Assembly: GCA_003260075.1 (NCBI GenBank)
Contig: QLIY01000174.1
Location: 62,001 to 126,000, forward strand
DNA length: 64,000 bases
Source of the DNA: Phallusia mammillata
Taxonomy: Eukaryota > Chordata > Ascidiacea > Phlebobranchia > Ascidiidae
Reading direction: 5' to 3'
The position numbers and the translations under genes were made by a program. Of this stretch, positions 1-13,700 are shown in pieces. Below the pieces are notes generated by a model. The model did no database searches and was not told the DNA's origin. It saw only the letters and a list, made by a program, of their open reading frames with translations. Positions within the stretch are counted from its first letter, which is position 1; each line of letters opens with the position of its first letter.

Positions 1-106
1 AATGAGTCTTGTAGAGGCGGATTTTTACTCAACAAGTCGTTGAGTAATTTATTCTCTGACGTGCTAAAACAGCATCATTGGCATTTCTTACAGAAACAAA
101 AAATAC

Positions 107-184
107 AACATGCAAATTTTTGTTTTGTTGATTTATTGGTCAATTTTATTACTTATTTTCGCTTCTGCAAACAGTCCTAACTCC
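107..184 (+). repeat. Local direct repeat, copy 1
   Basis: Starts aacatgcaaattttt and ends ctgcaaacagtcc-aactc. It closely matches 481-553, about 370 bp away, differing by small indels. The 431-463 and 576-609 segments (cacatgtact...agcc-tttaaa) also resemble each other, so an older segmental duplication with a short period is likely. Confidence 0.6.
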
Positions 185-480
185 ACTATTGACCGAAAGT
201 GAATGAAATTTCATGTTAGACATAACCTTCACCAAAGATTGTTCTAGTTTTGTTCTTTATGGTTCAAGGTATGGCCAAAACGCTTTCAAAACTTTTTTTT
301 ATAAGATCACAAAATGAGTTGAATCAATGTTGGCCTAATTGTAAAATGCTTTAGTGTTGTAACAAGCCAAAAAAACACTAATCGCGTGGAAAATGTCCAG
401 TATTTTAAAGAGTTTTTTAGACTGATCTATGTTCCACATGTACTATCAAAGTAGCCGTTTAAATTATTTAGAAAACCTGC

Positions 481-553
481 AACATGCAAATTTTTATTGA
501 TTTAGTGGTCAATTTTATGACCTATATATGTCTCTGCAAACAGTCCCCAACTC
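481..553 (+). repeat. Local direct repeat, copy 2
   Basis: Second copy of the aacatgcaaattttt...cagtcc block at 107-184; slightly shorter and diverged. No coding potential seen. Confidence 0.6.
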
Positions 554-2852
554 AAAAACTCCAGTAGGCCTATATGTTACACATGTACTTTAAAATTAGC
601 CATTTAAAGTGGGCAATATTGTCAAAACTTAAAGGCAAGGGCCTGAAAAGAAGCCTTTAGTAGAACCATTGCATTGATGATGACAACAGCGATTGTCTAT
701 AATAAAGAAGGTATTCAATGTTTACAATTATCTGTATTATGTCAGCCTTTACCAATAGTAAATACAGGGGAATTGCACAAACTACGCTTAGAAGGTATAA
801 AACGTACAGTTGCATAAACTTAAGAAGTATGCCTAGACGCAAACAGAAAAACTGGTGACGTAACGGGCCCAAGTCCAACTCTTGTTTATTGCTTGTCATG
901 ACGTAACTATTTAAACTATGACGTTGTAATTGTGCAGTACATACGCTTCTTACAGTTAATGCGAAGACTTTGTCATACAGTTTAAATCTGAAACCTGGAA
1001 AAAAAAATTCAATTAAAATTAGAAAGCAGGTTTAAGTTGGTTAATTCAGATTTGTTAGTCAGGCTTTTCGGGTCCGCCACAGGCTTATGTTTGAAAATGA
1101 GCTTAATTTGGGTCATTTTTAGTGATTATAACTTTCAGGCCTTTGCTTTTTTTCAAATAAAATCGCGTTCAAACCGGTTATCGGGCTTGTAGGCTACTTT
1201 CGGGTAAGGGTCTTTAATTTCAGACCAGCTCTTGGTTAATTGGTGTCAATGTTTGAAAAGCAGTTATTTTGTGGACGTGAGGAAACCCATGGACACTTTT
1301 GGTTGCTTTGACCTGTTAATTTACGGTGTAAAACAATTAATAGGGAGCAAAATACATCGCTATTAGGTCTTTGGACTTCGTATAATAATGGGAAATGTAC
1401 GCAACGTGTGTGGTACAGCAACCATTACCACCTCAGTCGAAAAACAGGTCAATCACTTGCGTATTATACTGACATTTATGGCTATCACGTGCTAGTAAAT
1501 ATGTTAATCACAAGAAGGGGAATTTCGCGCGAAAACCTACCTACCGCAGTACACGGCAAATTATTATTTAAGATGACATTCCTTAAGTAGATTCCCACCG
1601 TAGAGGTGCTCTGGAAAGACAAAGGACCGCTATGTACAGGCGCGAGTAAGGAATGCAGCTGTAGGGGTGAGGTCCAGCAGTATGCGGCACAATTAGCATT
1701 GCCCGGTAAGATGGTGACGATGGCGTCGCTTCAAGGCGGGGAATTGGGAGCAACTGCGTTCTCACATAATTCCAACGATACAAGCACTTAACAGTGTGAT
1801 CCACCGGCCCATACGGCACACCCAGCACAGAGGTATAAGCCTTTACCACGCCGATGTAACAACGTGTTTGTTGAGTTATTTCCAGTACACCATCGCTTTA
1901 ATACATGTTTAATTAATGGCGACCATGCCATAGCGGTGAATGGCGGTGTCTCCGTGATTAGAAGGCCGCACTCAGGGCATTGCTCATCTAATGAAGGCCT
2001 ATGCTAACGAGAGTTTCCGAATTTTGAAGAGTAATTAGCGAATTCGGCAATTGATTGGCAAGGCAGGTTGGTGGGAAAACAGGTAAGTCAATAGTTCAAA
2101 ACCGCGATATATTTGGTCACAAACCAAGAAAGGAGGCGCCATCAAAGACAAGTAGTCGTTTATGGGTAATATGCTATAATATGGTCATAGACAAGTACAG
2201 ACACCCACTGGGAAAACTAAAGAAGACTTAAAATAGGGTGTAAATTGTAGATCCCAAAATGTTGTACTTTGTAGTTCTCAATTACGCACCTAAACCATTA
2301 AGGGTAAATGTGTCCTAATGGGCTTCGTTTCACATCAAACTGTAGTTTTTTTTCTGACTAAGCTATGTGAAAACGGAAAGACACAACTTTATTTTTGTGA
2401 CTCACGTCTCTTATGAAGGCTTGGTCGTTATTGCCGATTTGGGAACTGGTTAAGGGTATGCGAAAACGTCGGAAAGGGGGTTTGAAAAGGTTATGGGAAC
2501 ATTGTCGACGCTAAGCTTCAGTTTCCCGAAGAATTAAAAGTGGCTTGTTTCCCACCATTAAACAAAAAGGGTCACCACACAACAAATATATCAAGGTATA
2601 TGTTTGTATTCATTCGTTAACTTTAGAAACTAAAAATCAAATCCGTTCTATTAATAATCCAAATTAAGGCTTTACTACTAAACATTTTTGCGAATGCTTC
2701 TGCTATTATCAATAAAACGTATAGTTTTACGATAATTTGGCTTCATCATCAAAAGACCTATCATTTTTGTAATACTCGTTGAAAATTATTGGAAGATTTT
2801 TGTCTTTAAAACTCAACTAAATTTTGTCATTGCAACTATTAAAAATTGGGTT

Positions 2853-2930
2853 GTCCAATGGGATTTGAACCCACAGGCTATTGAACTATAGCACGCGACG
2901 ACTTTAAGCGCTTGACTTGCTTATACAAAA
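2853..2930 (-). other. tRNA-like fragment or tRNA-derived repeat
   Basis: On the minus strand the T-arm GTGGGTTCAAATCCCAT folds with a 5-bp stem (one G-U) and contains a Pol III B-box-like GGTTCAAATCC. An A-box-like TAGTTCAATAGC lies only about 15 nt upstream, and no complete D or acceptor stem can be built. It is best read as a decayed tRNA or SINE head, not a working tRNA gene. Confidence 0.3.
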
Positions 2931-5086
2931 CTATTTCGCGTGTCGAAATAAAAATAGCAAAAAAACTTGAAAACAAACTTGAATCTGTAGTGGTTTAAAC
3001 TTGAAGTCGACCTTGAGCGGAAAAATTGAGTGGGTTCAAGAGATTGGTGCTTCGCTGATGACAATGTACCGTATAATTGTCGTCATAGTGCCGTACACCC
3101 AGTCTTAGTTTATGTCAAAGTCATTTGATTTGAACAGTTATTTTCTATGTTTCCCCAATGGGCCCGTTAAACATGTTTAAGATGGCCGTGAAGTCCAACA
3201 AAGGGGATGTTTATGCTTCTAAAAAAGGGTATTGTTACTTGGCATGTAGCGGTCTATTGGCTTCATGATTTTTTGAGACCCGTTACTGCACATAAATTAG
3301 GAACCACTGGTATAAATTAAACAACGATTCAATTTGGCGCGCTTAAGCATTGTCACTCCGAAATCGCGGAATTTTACAAAATGTTTTTACGACTGTTCCA
3401 AACAGAGGCTCAATAGGGCAGGGCCGAGGCGCGGTTCTCGTAAATGCGGGCAATTGGCCTTGCATCTGCCGCCGATGCATGTTTAACCTCTGTGCATAGA
3501 TAATCGTAAAACGCGTACCGCGTCTATAAAATGGAGGGAAGTGTAGCAATAAAGTGGTTGTTTTCCTTGCCGTGCGTCTTAATCTGCTAAACTTAACGTG
3601 CTTTGGCGCTATTTCGCTTTCCCACTAACAGTCGCATTTTACGAGTCCGTGCAATGCACGGCCGTCCCCTATTAACTGCAAGCAGATATTTACTTAAAGC
3701 CTATCGCCATGAAAGTTCTTGTAGCCGAATGAAGGCACGCGGCACAAACAGCATTAAAACATGCAGCAGCTCGAATCACGAGTTGAAAATTCCACGCTTT
3801 GTAGGGCAGTGTGTTTCCCATGTTAAGCTAATTGCAGGTGTCCAAAGCCATAGAGCAGTGTTTTACCCGCTAAATGTGATAGGTGAAAAACCAAAATTGA
3901 ACACTGACACTAAGTAAGTGCTGCTTGCCACAGACTGACAAAGCATACAGGTTTTATATGCATGGGAAATTGAATTCGTTTTTTCGAGAAGCCTGGAGTG
4001 TTGAATAAACAGGTTTAGATTGGAATTGAAAGATCAATGGAGTTATGATGGTGCAGAAATTTGATCCAATTTTCATTGCCAGGTGCCGATTTCTCAGCGA
4101 CCACTTAACTTGGCAGGTGACCCCTGCTTTAATGTTGTCTATCTCGCTAATTAGTCGAGTGCTAAATAGTCGGTTGCGGCACGGTAGCCTAAAGGGTCAG
4201 TAGAGGAGGTTTCCTAAGATGCGTCGAGACACCAGCGTAGAAAACACTTCCGATAAGCCAGCAGGAGTCGGCTCGCCATTGCCGCTTGGATGTTGTACGA
4301 AATACGGAAGTCTCTAGTGCGTAAACCGAAGCGTAAAACGGCCTAACATCGTGCTGGCTGCGGGTAATTATTATCGCCTGTTAATTCACGCCTTAGCAGC
4401 GTGTCAGAGACGCCCCTTAGCCGCGCGAGAGTGCTCATTGAAGGCGTGCAATTGGCGGTGCGACAGTCGACAGCAAAGCGATAATTGCTGGAAATTAGAC
4501 CCGCGCCTTTCAGTTAAAGTGATGGCGGCCGAAAGAAAAGTTGTCAAATGACGAGGCTAATTGTGGCCGAGCCGGCAACTTAGAATTGGCCACAAAGCCG
4601 TGTGCGAACGTCAGCGACGGCAATTTGCAAAGACTTTACCGGATAAATGCTCGCGGCCAGTTGCAGTTAACCCTGCAAAATGATGATGAGTAAGCGAAAT
4701 TGACCGGGACATGATTACTCAAGTCTGGCGAACAACCTGCTGTTAATTGAGCGCCGGGCGACGGAAAATTGGGGATAGGGATCCGAGTGCTGGCCGATGC
4801 CTGTCACTTGTTATAATGTTCGGCGTGTCTATCAGTACCTCAACAATTATTCCCGTAGGTTTACCGCAATTCAGGAAGAACGGGTATTACAATTCGCCGA
4901 AGAGGTGGATTAGACACTGCCCATTGTGGCGCGAAAAACCTTAATTGGTTTAACTTTAAACTCACACTTTACGTTGACACCACAGAATTAATACTGGCGT
5001 TTACTTTCACAAGCGCGTTACATCTGGGTCATTTAAGGTGAGTACTGAAATACAAACGTATATAGGGATATATACAAGCTGTTACT

Positions 5087-5345
5087 CTGAAGAAGACGAC
5101 CTGTATAGGACGCCGAAACGTTGTTACAAAAATACAATTGCAAGAAGATCTCTATATAACCTGGAGACAGTGTACACTGTTTCGACCTATAAGGTCTCAT
5201 CAGTGCAGCTGGTGACGAGAGATCGGCCGTATTGGCTAGCGTAGCCATCCAACGCCACTCCAGTTTGNTAGCGTAGCCATCCAACGGCACTCCAGTTTGT
5301 TGGGAGTAACAGGGTAAAAAACATGCCTCACCTAATCTGTGCGAT
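5087..5345 (+). repeat. Dispersed repeat with hammerhead-like motif, longest copy
   Basis: In order it holds CTGAAGA...CGCCGAAACGTTG (5087-5122), AATTGCAAGAAGATCTC, then CAGTGTACACTGTTTCGACC (from 5168) and a tail with gtagccatccaacg (from 5241). Parts recur at 21977-22050, 22257-22292, 31980-32068, 33861-33920, 34689-34748, 37911-37945, 39486-39571 (reverse) and 39589-39660. The order of parts makes this the best copy for building a consensus. It may be the end of a retroelement; no reverse transcriptase was seen. Confidence 0.6.
5268..5268. other. Single N between two 31-nt direct copies
   Basis: The 31 nt at 5237-5267 and at 5269-5299 are the same except for one base, with the ambiguous base exactly between them. 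This looks like a read or contig join rather than a real tandem duplication. Confidence 0.65.
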
Positions 5346-6590
5346 GCCACAACTGTTGCACTATATAGTTGTGTATGTAGGTAGCATTTGAACTATAGAG
5401 ACAATAGGTAAAGACACCAGTATTTGAGTGTAAAACATCACAATGTTTCGACAGTTTCTATTGTCATCGCGCCAGGCGAAATAATCCATCAGAAGAAATG
5501 CAACACTCAAATACTATTTGTATCCTTTGTGTGCCAAAGGCTAAAGAGTTTAGAGACGAATTTGGACTATAGAGATAGAGACAAAATAACAAAACAGAAG
5601 CAAGAATATTGTTTACCAGCCTCCTGCACTTTGAACCATGACGTCGCAACAAAGTTCTATCTATATTCACCCAAGTCTAATTTCGGCCTTCCCCGCCCTA
5701 CGCGTGTTACGCAATGCAAATATACACAGTTGATTGCAAAACCGGCGACTTATAAACACGCAGCAGGGGCAATAGGCCGGCACGCTATACTGACGCAAAG
5801 CATATGTTCAGATGTACACCACCTTTTTTCGAGCATTTGTTTGCACAAGTTGATAATCAAAAGCCTTTGAAATGATCCGCTAGCCCGGTAGCAGTCCATA
5901 ACTATACTTAAACATTACCCCTTATGTACACAACTGTTCATACAGCAACGAACTTGACTATGGAATGCCTACGGGGCTACCTTAGCACGCAAGCTAGGCG
6001 TTTTGGCAATTAGAAATGTAGGTAAGGTATGCCGAATGTATTAGGTATGAGACAAAGCGTGGGTGGTGTATTTACTTACCTCATAGCAATAACTTACAGA
6101 CTGGCTCGATTGAAAATAGTCGAGTCCTGTTGTATGACATCGACACAAGTTTAGGCCCAGGAAGCCACTCATATCAAGGGTTGTCAGTGGTACAGAAATC
6201 GTAAAGCAAGAAAAGTTTATGTGTAAAAAGATAACAAACTGCGTCTTGTAGAGAATTATATAGAGTCCGTGAGAGACATTTTTTGTGTAGAATACACGCT
6301 TTTCGAAAGAGATAGATAAAAAGGTGTATAGGCTCATGGCAGTCGAATAATAAATAAATGAGAATTGCCTTGAATAAAAGTTAAATAATATTTGCATTTG
6401 TAGGCATCAGTAAAATAGTAATGCAGTTGTATGGAAATACAGAGTCAATCCTAATATTGGGGCATTACTCGTAAAAACAAGTAAAACAACTGAACAAGTA
6501 AAACTACTGAAGAATTACCGAAGAATACTGAAGAAGATCAGACCCTCCAACAGGTCATTGATTTACTAGAAAAAATAACTTGGAATGAAA

Positions 6591-6700
6591 AATATTTTTC
6601 AAGTAACAGAATCAGTCAATGGATTTACGAGGAATATATATATATATCGCCTTTCTGACATCTTCAGTTCCATTGACTGACCTGTTACTTGGAAAATATT
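6591..6700. repeat. Inverted repeat with AT spacer
   Basis: Left arm 6591-6632 (aatatttttcaagtaacag...cagtcaatgga) is complementary, with few mismatches, to right arm 6669-6700 (tccattgactga...ctgttacttgg). The spacer holds a short (TA)n. It may be a foldback element or a cruciform-prone site. It sits immediately left of the hAT element at 6713. Confidence 0.6.
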
Positions 6701-6731
6701 ATCAGGTTTAGTCAGTGGTGGGATTCAAATT

Positions 6732-6741
6732 CCCCCCCCCC
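6732..6741. other. 10-C run, probable assembly join
   Basis: Pure C run inside the hAT MITE. It is followed by the block 6742-6807, which is repeated after the next 10-C run. Confidence 0.6.
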
Positions 6742-6807
6742 TGACAGTAACCAGTAAAGCTAACCGGTTCGCTGATCTCATAAAATTTCTGATTCTGTGG
6801 AACCGGA

Positions 6808-6817
6808 CCCCCCCCCC
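6808..6817. other. 10-C run, probable assembly join
   Basis: Pure C run separating block 6742-6807 from the segment containing its near-identical copy 6838-6903. Confidence 0.65.
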
Positions 6818-7092
6818 TTACAAAAAGTCTATTATATTGACAGTAACCAGTAAAGCTAACCGGTTAGCTGATCTCATAAAATTTCTGATTCTGTGGAACC
6901 GGTGCGGACCGGCTGAATCCTACCACTGGGTTTAGTGAAAAACAAACTAACATAGATGGTGGAAAGGCGGGTAGTTCATACAAAGGTCACAGTACCCAGC
7001 CAAGTTTACATTTGGTTGCCAGGTTTGCGGAACCATCTGTATTTCTCAAAACCGACAGTTACGATCAAAGTGACATCCTCAGTAGACTGACA

Positions 7093-7094
<2 letters not shown>

Positions 7095-7158
<64 letters not shown>
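7095..7158. other. 64-C run
   Basis: Uninterrupted C run, one of four long ones in the window (64, 68, 62 and 56 nt). The flanks share only a weak agtgacaycct-like similarity. It is best explained as filler for an estimated gap; a real homopolymer of this length would be exceptional. It creates spurious poly-Pro and poly-Gly frames. Confidence 0.6.
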
Positions 7159-10100
7159 AGTGACACCTCGCAGACAAACCACATCACTGGCCCCAAAAAC
7201 GATTTTTGAAAATTAGCTGCAAAACTCGTGGGTGGCTTTAAAGCGTTGTCGCGTGGTTGCCATAGTAACAGGTACTCCCAAAATGGAGAATCGGTAGTAC
7301 AAAGCGGCCACAACACAGAAACATGTTGACAGATTTGCAGTTACAGAATATCGCCTCGTAAACGGGAGAGCAGTGGCGAAAGGGCCTAGGTTGGAAAAAT
7401 ATAAAGACTCTTTTTGCTGGTTCGTATCGTCTGCAGCCCAATATGGGAATCGGATCTTTTTGGAACTTTTCACAAATCCTAAGTAATGTGGGGTTTTAGG
7501 TACTTTGCACTCATCTAAAAACATTCTAAACTCAACAACACTTTTGACACGGTGTTAACAAAACAGGAACCTTGTATATAGCTTAGTTATTGCTTGCTGA
7601 AACTGCTGCCAAAGAATGTATACATTAGATACAAGCTCTATGGCTGTTTCATATTTAGTCTTTTCAAATTCTGAAGACTAACTTAGTTCAAAAACTATTC
7701 ATTCCGCCATATTGTGCACCATATTTTGTTCTGCTAAAGTCCAATAACAGACACTTGAATAATATTTAAAGCGTTTCTAATTGGAAACCAACCTAATAAC
7801 AATGCACAAAAATCACCTAAAACAATCTGTACGCTGGGATTATGAAGTCACAAACAGTATCTTTGTACACAGGCGTGAGCTTCGTTTGATCTTTTGGCTT
7901 TCAATTGATACAGTTGTTGTTGGTCTGCGACATGTTTGCATTGTAATCCATCAAAGAATATGAATAGTGGGTCTGGAAATTCGTCTCACTATTCAGTTGT
8001 TGGTTTTTGGGCACGAGCCTTTACTTGTGTACAGTACATATACTTTGTAGCTCTGTAGAAATAATGATACATTTGGTAAATTCATGTGTAGATCAAGGTA
8101 ACTCTAGTTTGCGATTACAGTTATGTTGCAAAAAGTGATATTATTTTACGTTTGTTTGAGTTACGAAAAAAGCAATGTGTTAAAAAAACGTTGAAGTTTT
8201 GAAATTGACTTTCCCTGTCAATTGTAATTAGGAGTTTTATGTTATTTACTAAAATTCGATTTACTTTTGTCCGTTATTGGTAAAAATGTTTTGGACGAAG
8301 AAATTTAACAAAAGCATTATGAGTACATGCTAAAAAGTAGGTTACGAACCACTGACTTAAGATATATTGTAAGGGGTCACAGTTTCGCATTTGCAAACTA
8401 GGAAAAGATTTTTAAGCGAACCGGCGCTAATTGAATACAGAACAGCATGTACCTTATAAGGCCTGCGTTGTGAAGGGTGATATGGAATGCTCAGCACTGG
8501 ACGACCAAACTTGGCGACTTTCAACCGAGCCCTTATGAACATTCATAAACGGCGTCTGTCTGCTGTTTGTTCCCGAAACCAAACTTCACAACAGCCGGGG
8601 CGCGAAACATGTTGTCGCCGACCCACGAATTACCTGGGACGGTTAACGCCTCTCAAAGCAACCCTTTGGCACGGTCAGGTAGGCCGCTATAGGCATTCCA
8701 GACAGCAGGTCGTATGTCGGCGTTAGTACAAGCCAAAGTCGAGTACGCCAGGCGACAGGTTGCTCTTGCAAGCCGACGGCCAACGCTTCTCGCATTCCTA
8801 TCAGTTACAGTCACAAAAACGACTGTTTTGTGGGATTTGGGAGCTTTATGTACGCTTGCAGCTTGCATGTTGACGCTGTTTGTGTGTGTTTACCTGTTTG
8901 GTGGTTTTACGCCCCCCAGATAAAGTTGAAATGTTTGCACTGCGCTGATCATGGGCGTGACAAGCGCGAATAGGCTGGGGCTGCCCCCTAAAACCAACGA
9001 CCTCCATTTCGATTAGACTCTAGGCAATTATGCAACACTCCATTAAATTTCTTTTGTCCCCTACCGTTATAATTGGTAAGGTATACGGATTGTTTCCGTT
9101 GGCAAGGGGACTATGGTGTCTGTCGTGCATTGCTGCCAAAAGAGGCCCGGCGCTTGCGGGTTTTTACTCAAGTGCTCACCGAAAAGCGATTTTTAATCGT
9201 ATAGCGAAATCGAAGCCGCGATAATTAAACACCCAACGACACTTTGTCGCAATATCAATTTAAGCAAAGTACAATTTTCCTGAAAAGAAAACCAGATCTT
9301 AGCTACTTCCGTATCCTATTTAAGAGTTTGATGTAGTCGGCTTTTCTGGTGCCAAATCGTTGTAAATTAAGTTCGTACCATGCGCTTTTAAGGTCCGCAA
9401 TAGAAGAATCTGCAATTATTTACGCCTCTAATACGTGATAAGTCAATAATAGTCCATCTGTGGTAGCGGTTTAATAATGTACATGACGTTGGCCTTTGAA
9501 TTTATCGTTGCTTAGGTTTACAACGCCCCAAATTATTGCTGTTATTTTGGCTATTAAGTGTTTACTTACCATATTAACCGCACTGTTGCTGTACTTCTGT
9601 CAATGCGGCTAATTCGTGACGTAGTACCAACACGCTTAGCTCTTAATAACCCTGGTTATACGAGCCAACAATTAGATACAGTCGCGGTATTGAAACGAAT
9701 ACATTAAGCTTGTAGGTTGGTCTTCCCATCGCTGGCCGCCAAAGCTCATGGCCAGCGGAGCAAGAGCACTTCTATATAATGACAGGGTAGAGCTCGCGCT
9801 ATATAAAGGACGGATCGCGAAAGGTCCTTCCAAAATTTTGCTGCTAGTGTCGCGGTACGGACATGGAGTAAAGACCGAGGAGCATAGTTGGCAATCAGAA
9901 AAGTGGAGCAACTGTGTCAATATGTGTGTTGCACCATAGCTAAGTAACTTGATGAGTATGACTTAGTTTTACTTGGTATGTGGCACAATGCACTAGGTAG
10001 AGTGTGGGACCGTTGGCTTTACGGGTGCACAGGTCGATCTGGACAATAGTTTTTTGCGCAGCAGGCAAAGGAGATCGTGGCCGGATGCTTGTGGTCAATA

Positions 10101-10763
10101 CAAACAGTTCAGCGTGTCCAGTCTTGGCCACGTCTCCTGCGCGGCTGGTGGTCACTTAAACCGAGCGCCGTTGTTGTGCACACTTGTCTGTTCCTTGACA
10201 AGCTGCGCGTGGATACTATTTGTCTCCCGCGTGTTTCAGGACCAGTCCGATTATTTGGCGGGATTAAGGAGCGCGACGGGCGGCGGCTGGAAGCTGCGGG
10301 CGTCGAAGTGTTTTGCAATAGTAAAGTGCGCATGTCCGTCAAGAGGATTATAGATAAGTGCGCTTCAGCGGCGCTAGAAGTTTGTAGCAAATCAGTTACA
10401 CATAAGTGGTTTAGACAAGGCAGGGTGCTTCAACAAATAAGTTTAAGTGCCAGCAACATATTTTACATTGATAGGGATTAAATAAATGTAAATCGTGTTT
10501 GAAACACACAGAGTGTAACATTGTTTTTTTGTGTTTTTGCAGAAACGACGTCCTTCATAAGGTCTCTTTTTGGCTTATTGTGAACCAGCAAAAAGGATTA
10601 GGCTGTTGCAATCCAATAGCATCGTTTATAGAAGCACCTTTTTAACCTGATTTGATTACAAAACGCCTGTCTGTAATACGGATTAGACGCAGCCTGTATG
10701 AACTGGGAAACAACGGCTGCTAATCTTTCCTGAATTTGCGACCAAAGGAAGCTACAAGCAACG

Positions 10764-13700
10764 ATGGAGGGCCAACAAATCGCCAGCCGCGATTCGACAA
10801 AACAGCTTTCTTGCTGTGCAATAACCACCCAAGGACGGGACCAAAACTCGAGATTGAGGGGTACGGGGGTGTTTTTGACCCACCAAGTATCACAAACCGA
10901 AACTACACACTTCAACACAATCGCTTCAACCTCTTGTGAACTAAGGAACAGTTTATTGCAAAGAAACATTATTTTCCCGATAACCAGTTTGATAAAGTTG
11001 TTACGAACCTGCGCCCAAAAACCTCAATGTGTTGCCTTATTCTTCGTTTTTGTTTTATTTTGCCTCGCCACAACCGCCGACACTGCCCCCGTAAAATCAC
11101 GCCGGTCTCATTCGACCGGACTTATCCCGTCACCGGAACTTGATACGACCGCCAATGCGACCGCTGAAAGCAATATATCTTCTGTAGAATTGCAACTTGC
11201 AGCAAGAAGACCAGAACCCGCTATTTTTGACGCATCGATGCTGGAAAACAGTGATATTCCTACTTCTAAAGCCCGGCGTTCATCGGGAAAGAAGAACAAG
11301 GGACGCAAAAACAGAAGCAAGAAGGGAGGCAAAGGCAAGAAGAGAAGAAGAGGTGGAAAACCAAGGAAGAGGACCAAAACTGAAATCCTCAATAAGGAAA
11401 CTGAAAGAGACATTTTGAAGAACAAAAGCAGTCACAAGTCAAAGGGACTTCAGAATACGAATTCTCCTCGGCGGCAGCGTCTTTACCAAAAGGAAGGGCG
11501 CTCTTACCACCTCGCTGTGTTGCCCAACGGGAAAGTTAAAGGAGAACCCAGCGACAAGCAGTCCAACTACAGTAAGTGCCATTTTTGTATTAACAAAAAT
11601 TAACACAAAGTGACCTTCAATACATGCCAAGCCAGGGCGGTGTATTTGATAAACAAGCGACTTGCGAACGAGAAAAGCTTGACGTGTCTTGATCCCGTTT
11701 GAGGGACGGACGATAATAGACTGGAGTGAAGTGTGGAGTGTTTGAGTAATAAGGCGCACTGTTTAACCCGACGTCGTGCGATTGTTTCATATCCCCGCTG
11801 AAACCGTCACCTGTCAATTGATGCATACACACAGCGTGGCACGTCTGTTTGTGACGGCACGGAATATTGGGACCTCTAAAACGTCTCGGGCACAACGCGT
11901 GGGAACAAGGGGTGCGTCGTGCACACCCAGCGTCCCATGAGCGAACTGTTATTATTACTACCTCGCGCTTAGAAATGTTTCCGAATCGCGTTTGGAAATA
12001 ACCTTCAACCTTGACACAAACACACGCCACGAAGACGCGAAAACGGTTACGTAGACATTCAAGAATTATTTTCCCCCTTGGAACTGTTTCCGTCGCGTGC
12101 TGCGTTGAATTGACAAAGCGCTTTGTTTGTTTTTCGCGAGGCACGCGCCGTACGCCGCGATCCATTGGTTTATAGAAACAGCAAATTTTACCCCGCTAGT
12201 CCATCCTGGATACCTCCGTAACATTGCGCGACCAAATGTCAACGTCGCGACCGCGCTCTTCCATCTGTTCTGTCAATGTATTTGCCCCACACCTCAGCGG
12301 TGTCAAACTCGTCCTGTTAGCGACTGATACAAAACACATGAGCGAGCCTGTCCACACAGAGAGCGGTCTAATCCACGGTGACGGACCATGTTGGCTAAAA
12401 ACATCCCGCATTTGGGTTTACAGGACCACGCAGGCCTGTCACATGCGCTCAGGCTGTTACTGTTGTCCACACAGTGTCTATGTTGCCAGCAACAAAATCA
12501 ATATCCGTCATAACAGGGATCGAGTAACTAGATGGAGATAGCAATACGCAATGCCTTCGCTTTCTCTTGCCCAAAATACAACATGTCAACACGCCAGGTC
12601 GCCGCCTGAACAAACGCCAGGACCAATAGGTGAGTGACTTAATGCTGTGGTCCATGTTTACGGTTTGGTATTGCGCAGTGAGACCCTAAACAGCTGAACA
12701 TCGAAAGTTTGCTCATAACCTAAGTATCAGGCACAACAGGCGTTACGCGCTATTGCGTTGCCAAAGACATGATTCTTTAATTCGAGTGCTTCGCGACATG
12801 GACTTTCCGTGGGCTTTAAATTTCCTATTTCCAGAATAAGCACTTTGTCTCGTAATTTTTGAAGAAACCGATCGCCAAATCTTTATGCAGTGAATCACAT
12901 TAAGCTGTCACAGCTATCTTGTTAACTCAAGCGCTATCGTAAAGCCGTAAAATTGACAAACTTGGCGCGTATGATTGAAAATTGATTTTCTACATCCTCT
13001 GTCTATTGGCGCCTTGCGTCGATCAAGCCAAGGTTTATATGGGGGTAAATCGAAAAGCTAAGTTTTACAGCCAGTTTATCAATTTGTTGTGGGATGTTTA
13101 ATACATTGGCAGCGACAGGGCCGTCTTGTCAGCTGCTAGATTTGCACAGGACTTAAAGGAAACCGCTTTGCACCATATACCCCCCGGAAAGCACTGTAGG
13201 GCCGCGGTTTACAATAAATTTAAAACCCGACATAGAATTAACACGCAGCAAATGACTTTTGATTAGGACTCGGCCCCTCCTATTGTTCGCAGGTCAAGCC
13301 GTGTTCGTTGTAAACTCATACACGTGTTTAGGCTTTGATACAATAATAACGGCCTTAATTGTCACCTTGCTGGTGCGAGGCAAATCAACCACCTGATTCG
13401 ACGTCACAAGGCAGTTTGCTTTGCACGGTCTGGCGCTGCTGGTACGGATTAGGCACGAACCGCGCCGGGACTCGATATTTTTAAGTCTCGGCCGCAAAGA
13501 AAGTTTCCCGACCTAAAATTTTGCTTGCTGCGTGCTGCGCTGGGCGAATCTCCATAGCAGCAACAAAAAGGTTTTCAACTTCGAGGAAAACACCGTTGTA
13601 ATCTGTTCCATTCTACTTGTATGTCTTGCACATAAAAAGGTCCATTCGTCGCGCGAGTAATTATACTTTGTTCGCGCAGGGATTATGCACTTATATCGGC

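Larger units (their letters stand above)
6713..6928 (+). mobile_element. hAT-type MITE with perfect 8-bp target duplication
   Basis: Ends CAGTGGTGGGATTCA and TGAATCCTACCACTG are inverted repeats. The flanking 8 bp, GGTTTAGT (6705-6712 and 6929-6936), are identical, the hallmark of hAT insertion. The interior is disturbed by two 10-C runs with a repeated block (6742-6807 against 6838-6903), probably an assembly artefact. A related copy is at 59239-59417. No transposase is encoded. Confidence 0.85.
1..10763. other. Gene-poor region upstream of FGF-A
   Basis: No reading frame here shows a recognisable domain, exon-like junctions or a credible gene structure; open frames are short and often lack ATG. 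The region holds a local direct repeat near the left edge, a tRNA-like fragment, one long copy of a dispersed repeat with a hammerhead-like motif, an inverted repeat, a hAT-type element and a 64-C run. Part of the FGF-A 5' UTR, promoter or an upstream exon may lie in the last few kilobases. Confidence 0.5.

Noticed and set aside
3603-3917. 104-codon open frame
   Set aside because: Starts at TTG, with no domain or splice context; chance frame in a GC-richer stretch.
5424-5870. 148-codon open frame
   Set aside because: Opens at TTG, has no recognisable domain and no exon-like junctions, and its composition matches non-coding surroundings.
7012-7209. Poly-proline frame, and matching poly-glycine frame on the other strand
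   Set aside because: Made only by the 64-C run; no conserved sequence on either side. The same applies to 14736-15074 and 15704-15981.
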